From an uncultured Acetatifactor sp. (GTDB lineage: Bacteria; Bacillota; Clostridia; Lachnospirales; Lachnospiraceae): a stretch of 17,120 nucleotides of DNA. Under the pieces are notes generated by a model, which saw only the letters and a program-made list of their open reading frames with translations, searched no databases and was not told the DNA's origin. The number at the start of each line of letters is the position of its first letter. The stretch's first letter is position 1. The translations under genes and the position numbers were made by a program. Where the stretch lies: assembly GCA_910587755.1 (NCBI GenBank), contig CAJUNZ010000064.1, positions 1 through 17,120 on the forward strand, given 5' to 3'. Below are positions 12,522 to 17,120 of the stretch, one piece after another.

Positions 12522-14375
12522 ATGAACAATCTTTGCCAAACTTATATAGACAATCTGGCCACGGCGCGGAGGCTGGCCAAACCCCAGCTGACAGCCCAGA
12601 TGTCACCGGATGAAGGCCTGCAGGCAATCCGTGACAATGCGGAACAGCTTTTCCGGATCCACCAGGAAAATGACCAAATCTTAAACGAGATACTCTTTTC
12701 CAGAACGGCAGAAGATCTTACCGAGACAGAAGCAGCAGATTTGGGAGAACTTGCCCAAGCCCTGTTCAATTACAACCGCAGCACCGATACTGGTATTGCA
12801 TACCGGATCCACAGGCTGCTCTATGCCCATGCCCGACATAAAGGCGATGTGGATCTGACGGTCAAGGAACTCTACCTCCAGGGAATCACCCTAATGTATC
12901 TGAACGTGCGGGATCCCCAGGAAGGAATCAACCTGTTCCTGGACCAAATTGGCTGCTTCTTTCAGGAAGGCGCCTCCTACCTGGCACAGTACGAAAAGCT
13001 GACAAATCCCCAGACCCGCAGCTACATCCTGCGTTGCCTGGGCAATGTGAAATATGGCCTGAAAAGCTTCCAGGGAAGCAATGACGGCGTGCCCTGCCAC
13101 ATCAGCGGCGGCTGGGAAGACTACTCTGCCTGTTTCAGCACCGCCATGGAAATCTTCCAATGCCCCCGATACCGCCAGATGAACCCGGAAATTCCCTGGG
13201 ATACCTTTACCTATACCATGCATTACGATCGAACCCAGTTTCTCTCCAGCCTGCGGGATAAGCCCGACGCTGAAATAGCCGAGGCTGTGCTTGAATCTGC
13301 GGAACATGTTTACCGACACCAAGAACAGATTGCCAAAGCCAACGACACGGGAATCGGTATACGCACCCAGTACGTGTATATGGCTGCCAGATACCATGCC
13401 GGCAAGGCTTCTCTGGAAGAGCTGCTGGAAACCTTATTTCAGCTGTGTGAAGCTGCTGACATCCATGATTTTTCCGGGGACAACATCTGGACTCTCATGT
13501 ACACTCCCGAATACCTGTCAAACTACTCCCGGCGGCTCCCTCAAGCCAAACAGCAGAAACTTGGCCCCAGACTACAGCAGGCCTTTCAGAAGCAAAAAGA
13601 ATACCTCTTCCTGATGCCCCAGAACGAATACCGCCTTCAGGTATCCCGGACCCTCAACTGCATTGCCGGAGAGCTGTCCCAGAGAGATTCCTTCCAGCTG
13701 CTTGACTATGTACTTGCCTGCCATCCTCCCACCTATGTCCACTCCAAAATGATCGCCCTGCTGACCAGGCACCTGTGCAGACAGATGATCAGAGTGAATC
13801 CGCAGTTTCTGGACGGTGTCTTCGGCCTGGAAACTATCAGGGAAGAGGACGACAGTCTGGAAGAAATGCTCGACACCGCATATCACAGCGGCCTGTACCA
13901 TGACCTGGGCAAATGTATGCTGTTGAGCTATGTAGGCATCTACAGCCGCAGACTTCTCGACGAAGAATTCTCCTGCATTAAGCTGCATCCTGTCTTTGGC
14001 TGCAGACTCTTGAAATCCCTGCAGATGGATGACATGGCCAGTATCGCCTACTATCACCATCGCACATACGACGGCGGCAGCGGCTACCCCCGTTGTCTGG
14101 AGGAATGTCCTGCCCGCATCCGTCCCATTGTAGACATTGTCACTGTGGCGGATTGTCTGGACGCAGGCACGGACAATGTAGGCCGCAGCTATGCGGCGTC
14201 CAAGACCTACAGCCAGCTGGTGGAAGAGCTGCAGGCGGGGCGGGACTCCCGGTATGCCCCACAGGTTGCCGCACTCTTCGACGATCCGGAGTTTTACAGC
14301 CAGACCGAAAAATTCCTTACTCAAAGCCGCAGACAGGTTTATCTGGACATCTATTATCCCTGTGAACCATCCTGA
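12522..14375 (+). CDS. HD-GYP-like domain protein with long unrecognised N-terminal region
   Basis: A 618-codon frame (617 residues). Residues 1 to about 400 are largely helical and not recognised; they could be a repeat-type helical sensor domain. The C-terminal part resembles HD-GYP phosphodiesterases, which cleave cyclic di-GMP: H460-D461 in YHDLGKCML, KLHPVFGCRLL, HHRTYDGGSGYP at 512-523, and VDIVTVADCLDAGT after it. It differs from the classic HHExWDGxGYP by Arg for Glu, Tyr for Trp and one inserted residue, so activity and substrate are uncertain. The start at 12522 is chosen for AAAGGA 8 bases upstream; a longer in-frame start at 12348 adds 58 unconvincing residues. It stands alone on the plus strand, and no GGDEF protein is nearby. 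Confidence 0.72.
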   Translation: MNNLCQTYIDNLATARRLAKPQLTAQMSPDEGLQAIRDNAEQLFRIHQENDQILNEILFSRTAEDLTETEAADLGELAQALFNYNRSTDTGIAYRIHRLLYAHARHKGDVDLTVKELYLQGITLMYLNVRDPQEGINLFLDQIGCFFQEGASYLAQYEKLTNPQTRSYILRCLGNVKYGLKSFQGSNDGVPCHISGGWEDYSACFSTAMEIFQCPRYRQMNPEIPWDTFTYTMHYDRTQFLSSLRDKPDAEIAEAVLESAEHVYRHQEQIAKANDTGIGIRTQYVYMAARYHAGKASLEELLETLFQLCEAADIHDFSGDNIWTLMYTPEYLSNYSRRLPQAKQQKLGPRLQQAFQKQKEYLFLMPQNEYRLQVSRTLNCIAGELSQRDSFQLLDYVLACHPPTYVHSKMIALLTRHLCRQMIRVNPQFLDGVFGLETIREEDDSLEEMLDTAYHSGLYHDLGKCMLLSYVGIYSRRLLDEEFSCIKLHPVFGCRLLKSLQMDDMASIAYYHHRTYDGGSGYPRCLEECPARIRPIVDIVTVADCLDAGTDNVGRSYAASKTYSQLVEELQAGRDSRYAPQVAALFDDPEFYSQTEKFLTQSRRQVYLDIYYPCEPS

Positions 14376-14383
14376 AAAGTTTA

Positions 14384-14420
14384 CAGCAGCGGCGTGGACT
14401 CTCCGCCCATGCCGCTGCTG
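14384..14420. repeat. Perfect 10-bp inverted repeat after the HD-GYP-like gene
   Basis: CAGCAGCGGC (14384-14393) and GCCGCTGCTG (14411-14420) are exact reverse complements around 17 bases, starting 8 bases after the stop codon. No T-run follows immediately; a CTCTTTTTCTG stretch comes about 16 bases later. It is a possible terminator of the plus-strand gene, with moderate support. Confidence 0.5.
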
Positions 14421-14471
14421 CCAATACACCGATAACCTCTTTTTCTGATCCCACTGGTACTCATTCAGATA

Positions 14472-14549
14472 CTACTGTCCCATATAATCTGACAGGTATG
14501 GCTCAACCCGCTGATAAACCAAATCCACAGCTCCACGGCAAATAGCTGA
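14472..14549 (-). pseudogene. Relic of a solute-binding lipoprotein C-terminus
   Basis: A minus-strand open stretch ends at a TAG (14472-14474) and contains VDLVYQRVEPYL. This matches the C-terminal signature of the adjacent lipoprotein, ADIITNRVQLYL, at the Asp, Arg-Val and Tyr-Leu positions. It has no start codon and a stop just upstream (14550-14552). I read it as the decayed tail of a further tandem copy; the match is short, so support is moderate. Confidence 0.45.
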
Positions 14550-14573
14550 TTATTTTCTGGTATAAACCGACAC

Positions 14574-16694
14574 TCAGCGGTTCTCATCCAGATAAAGCTG
14601 CACTCTATTGGTAATAATGTCCGCCACTTCCTCAATGCTCCTATCCCCTGTGAAATACGCTTCTGCCTCCTCCTGGATAATCTGCCATATTGGCTTCATT
14701 CTCCAGAACTCTTTGGTATCCCTTGGCTCCGCTCTGTCCCGCATGCTGATAAACTCTGCAACCTTCTCTTCTGTAATGTCCTTACGAGTCCAGCCTATGA
14801 ATTCCACAGTATTTTCTTTAACCACATACTTTTCCATTACGTTGCCCTTCTCCAGCCAACGAATTTCTTCTTCCAGCGCTTCCATGCAGACCGCCCGGTT
14901 TGTAGCTGTCATAGGGCTGCTTTGTGTTCTCTGCACCTCTTCACTCATCATATAGGATAAAAATTCCCATGCTCCCTCTTTGTGAGCAGAATTGGCATTT
15001 ATTGCAAAAGTGTACATAATATCCGCCCAGCAATATGGTCCCCCGTCCTCTGCCAGCAACGGGATTATTCTCTGTGATTCCATATCCGCCAAAGGCTCAT
15101 ATACATATATATCTGTAATCAATGTGGTTCCCCCCAAGCCTGGCCTGTCATATCCTTCGTCTCTTGGCTTTTTCATGAATTCCTCCTGGGTATAGCCATA
15201 TCTTCTTGCTGCCCGCAGCATTTTTGAAAAAAGTTCCCCCTCAAAGTCACAAACGCCTTCTTCCCAATCCAACAGGCCGCAGTAATCATCAGTATATTGT
15301 ATAAGTTCAATGAGCACATTTGCTGCCGTGTCTACTTCAAGATAATTATAATTACCTGGTTCCTCTACCGCCAACAAAGCGTCCAGCAACGTCCCAATAT
15401 CTGGCTTTTCCTCCACTCCCAGAGCCTTTCCATCCAGCCAGTCGTACTTGACAATTCCACTGAGGTTGACCGTATATATCTTCTCTCCATCCCGCCAAAG
15501 GCTGAATGCTGAGGGAAAATAGTCCTCTTCCTTCATACCGGATTCTGCCATATAGGGGGCAAGATCTGTGAATCCTCCCTTTTCTGCCACACCATCCATA
15601 AAATTAAAGGCATAACTTACCAGAATGTCCGGTCCTTTTCCTGCCCCCATCTGCATAGCAATCATCTGGCCGTATTCTGCCAGCAGCCCCACATCTGCGC
15701 CTGCTTCTGTAGTTAAATACTGCAGTATTAGGTGATATGAGTCATTCTGCTGGTTAAAGTCTCTGATCTTTTCTCTGATCCACTGGATGTCTCCTGCATA
15801 AGTCGTCTGTATTACCAATACAGTCTTCTCCTGCTCTTTCAGCTGCAGCTTCTCCTGGACTCCCCTGCCATTCTCCAGGTTAGCCCATAGGATCTCCACA
15901 CTCCCGTCCTCTGCCACCCGAAAATCTTCCAGTTCCATGTGTGCGGTGTTCATTCCAAGAACATAGCTTCCTCCCTGGAACGACTGGGAAGCATTCCTTG
16001 TTCCATCCTCCAGGCTTATCTCCGAAATCCCTTCCCCACCTTCCTCCTGCAGAAACATCAGGCCTTCTTTTCCACCGGCAATATACCCTGACACCCAGCT
16101 CTTCCCCAGCTGCACCTGGTCCAGTCTGGAAACAGCACCCTTCCCGGCATCAAACTCCGCCAGGACAGGTATCTCTGTCTCTCCCTCCCGCAGCAGGAGC
16201 AGAATCCTGTTGTCCCCCGTCTGGCAGATATCCTGTGGAACTGTTCCCTTCTCCAGGTTGACCCGGCAGACTTCCCGGCCCGAAGAATCATACATCCAGA
16301 CAACAGGATCTGTGTCCGGCACTATTCCCACAGCCTTTTCCCAACAGTATACATTCCCTTCCCTGTCTAAATAGCAGTGCATGGATTTTGCATGGGGAAT
16401 CTCCATCAAGTCCTCCCGGCTCCCGTCCGTCCTGGCAAGGTATACTTTATCTCCCTCCATCCAGTCTGACCGCAGCTGTACTGGCTCTCCCTGGTAATAC
16501 TGCATCCCAAGCACCATTCCCTTAGGCTCCCGCGAGCGGTCCTGCATAAAGACAGTGTCCACATCTGATTCGATATCATAATATTCTATTTCTCCACTTT
16601 CTTCCTCCCTGCCGCAGCTCCCCAAAAAAGCCAGACACACCCCAAAGATAAGACTGCTTAGCAATACTCTTCTTCTCTTCTTCCCATTCTCCAC
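14574..16694 (-). CDS. Two-domain extracellular solute-binding lipoprotein
   Basis: A 706-residue lipoprotein. Residues 1-26 are a signal peptide (KKRRR, then a hydrophobic core) with lipobox LGSC; C27 would be lipidated. Residues 28 to about 285 look like a beta-propeller-type segment with repeated short strands. From about 289 (KTVLVIQTTYAGDIQWIREKI) the sequence resembles family 1 ABC solute-binding proteins, including a MGAGKGPDILVSY hinge-like motif and the SAHKEGAWEFLSYM helix typical of sugar-binding members. The ligand is not predictable. The start is a GTG at 16694 with AGAAGGTGG six bases before it; no in-frame ATG lies near. No permease or ATPase genes are adjacent. It belongs to a local array of copies and relics. 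Confidence 0.82.
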   Translation of the reverse strand: MENGKKRRRVLLSSLIFGVCLAFLGSCGREEESGEIEYYDIESDVDTVFMQDRSREPKGMVLGMQYYQGEPVQLRSDWMEGDKVYLARTDGSREDLMEIPHAKSMHCYLDREGNVYCWEKAVGIVPDTDPVVWMYDSSGREVCRVNLEKGTVPQDICQTGDNRILLLLREGETEIPVLAEFDAGKGAVSRLDQVQLGKSWVSGYIAGGKEGLMFLQEEGGEGISEISLEDGTRNASQSFQGGSYVLGMNTAHMELEDFRVAEDGSVEILWANLENGRGVQEKLQLKEQEKTVLVIQTTYAGDIQWIREKIRDFNQQNDSYHLILQYLTTEAGADVGLLAEYGQMIAMQMGAGKGPDILVSYAFNFMDGVAEKGGFTDLAPYMAESGMKEEDYFPSAFSLWRDGEKIYTVNLSGIVKYDWLDGKALGVEEKPDIGTLLDALLAVEEPGNYNYLEVDTAANVLIELIQYTDDYCGLLDWEEGVCDFEGELFSKMLRAARRYGYTQEEFMKKPRDEGYDRPGLGGTTLITDIYVYEPLADMESQRIIPLLAEDGGPYCWADIMYTFAINANSAHKEGAWEFLSYMMSEEVQRTQSSPMTATNRAVCMEALEEEIRWLEKGNVMEKYVVKENTVEFIGWTRKDITEEKVAEFISMRDRAEPRDTKEFWRMKPIWQIIQEEAEAYFTGDRSIEEVADIITNRVQLYLDENR

Positions 16695-16798
16695 AACATT
16701 CCACCTTCTCTTACATGTAAATTATTTCTTCCCTGTCGCTGCCCTGTTTTAATCCTTCCCAAAACCACCCATTCTTTCGGATCGAATGAACTGGTACA

Positions 16799-16969
16799 TT
16801 ACTGGCCATTCTTTCCTGCCCCCATCTGCATGGCAATCATCTGGCCGTATTCCATCAAATCCCCGGTCTCCTGGCTCACATTTGCAACTGCACACTGCAG
16901 TACCAGGTGATAAGACTCGCTTTGCAGATTAAAATCCCTGATTTTCTCTTTCACCCACTGGATATCTCC
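16799..16969 (-). pseudogene. Internal fragment of a solute-binding lipoprotein gene
   Basis: On the minus strand, 16969 down to about 16807 encodes GDIQWVKEKIRDFN, then SYHLVLQ and EYGQMIAMQMGAGK. This is collinear with residues from about 299 of the intact neighbour (GDIQWIREKIRDFN, SYHLILQ, EYGQMIAMQMGAGK). After the last shared residue come three codons and TAA (16799-16801). No similarity extends upstream of 16969, and there is no start or signal peptide. It is a remnant of a tandem copy, bounded by sharp breaks. The other bases of the 366-base gap (16695-17060) show nothing recognisable. Confidence 0.85.
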
Positions 16970-17060
16970 TCCTTCTCTCTTTACAACCTTAAACTATCCA
17001 AAAACAAATCTGAAATAATCTCTTCTCATTATTCTTCACAGTTTTTGTACAGAAAAGTAT

Positions 17061-17120
17061 TTATTGGTTCTCATCCAGATACAGCTGCACCCTGTTGGTT
17101 ATGATATCTGCAACTTCTTC
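17061..17120 (-). CDS. Solute-binding lipoprotein, C-terminal end only (runs off the right edge)
   Basis: The last 19 codons plus TAA of a minus-strand gene entering from the right. The product ends EEVADIITNRVQLYLDENQ, differing from the end of the 706-residue lipoprotein only in the final residue (Q for R). At the DNA level the two ends differ at about nine of 53 positions, mostly third codon positions, so this is a diverged paralogue rather than a recent copy. Confidence 0.85.
   Translation of the reverse strand, partial: EEVADIITNRVQLYLDENQ

Noticed and set aside
1..17120. CRISPR array
   Set aside because: No set of short identical repeats with unique spacers is present; the only tandem repeats are the coding 24-base and the 40-base ones described.

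Overview
The window looks like a chromosomal segment of a Lachnospiraceae-type clostridium (Firmicutes, roughly 50% GC by eye). The grounds are the dnaX-ybaB-recR order, a DUF5711/LysM/CvpA membrane operon, strong AGGAGG-type ribosome binding sites, TTGACA/TATAAT-like promoters, a group III-like phosphofructokinase, and large two-part solute-binding lipoproteins. No species can be named from the sequence.

Layout. (1) 1-322: no gene; two strong leftward promoters with phased A-tracts fire out of the left edge, and a GC-rich hairpin lies behind cvpA. (2) 323-3246, minus strand: an apparent operon of LysM membrane protein, DUF5711 protein and CvpA-like protein. (3) 3358-7062, minus: dnaX-ybaB-recR, joined by one-base stop/start overlaps, followed by galactose mutarotase; a short tandem repeat lies between recR and galM. 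(4) 7231-8310, minus: 6-phosphofructokinase, separated from dnaX by a large imperfect inverted repeat. (5) 8353-8621: back-to-back promoters for pfk (left) and tRNA-Ser(CGA) (right), the tRNA followed by a terminator. (6) 8622-12521: an accessory region with a non-coding interval rich in self-complementary segments, two tandem paralogues of an unrecognised family, relics of the same family, and a tyrosine recombinase that ends before its catalytic tyrosine. (7) 12522-14375, plus: a protein with an unrecognised long N-terminal region and a divergent HD-GYP-like C-terminus. (8) 14472-17120, minus: one complete solute-binding lipoprotein flanked by two relic fragments of the same family and the C-terminus of another copy entering from the right edge.

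How the parts relate. The left half is housekeeping: replication clamp loading (DnaX), recombinational repair (RecR/YbaB), sugar entry to glycolysis (GalM, Pfk) and envelope proteins. The right half shows repeated tandem duplication followed by decay in two unrelated families. The most unusual item is the paralogue pair at 8908-10673. The right-hand copy has an extra N-terminal segment fused in frame across an internal ribosome binding site and start codon. The left-hand copy has lost the beginning of that segment but uses the equivalent internal start. The right-hand copy has in turn lost about 50 C-terminal residues. No CRISPR array, insertion sequence, rRNA gene or recognised defence system was found.
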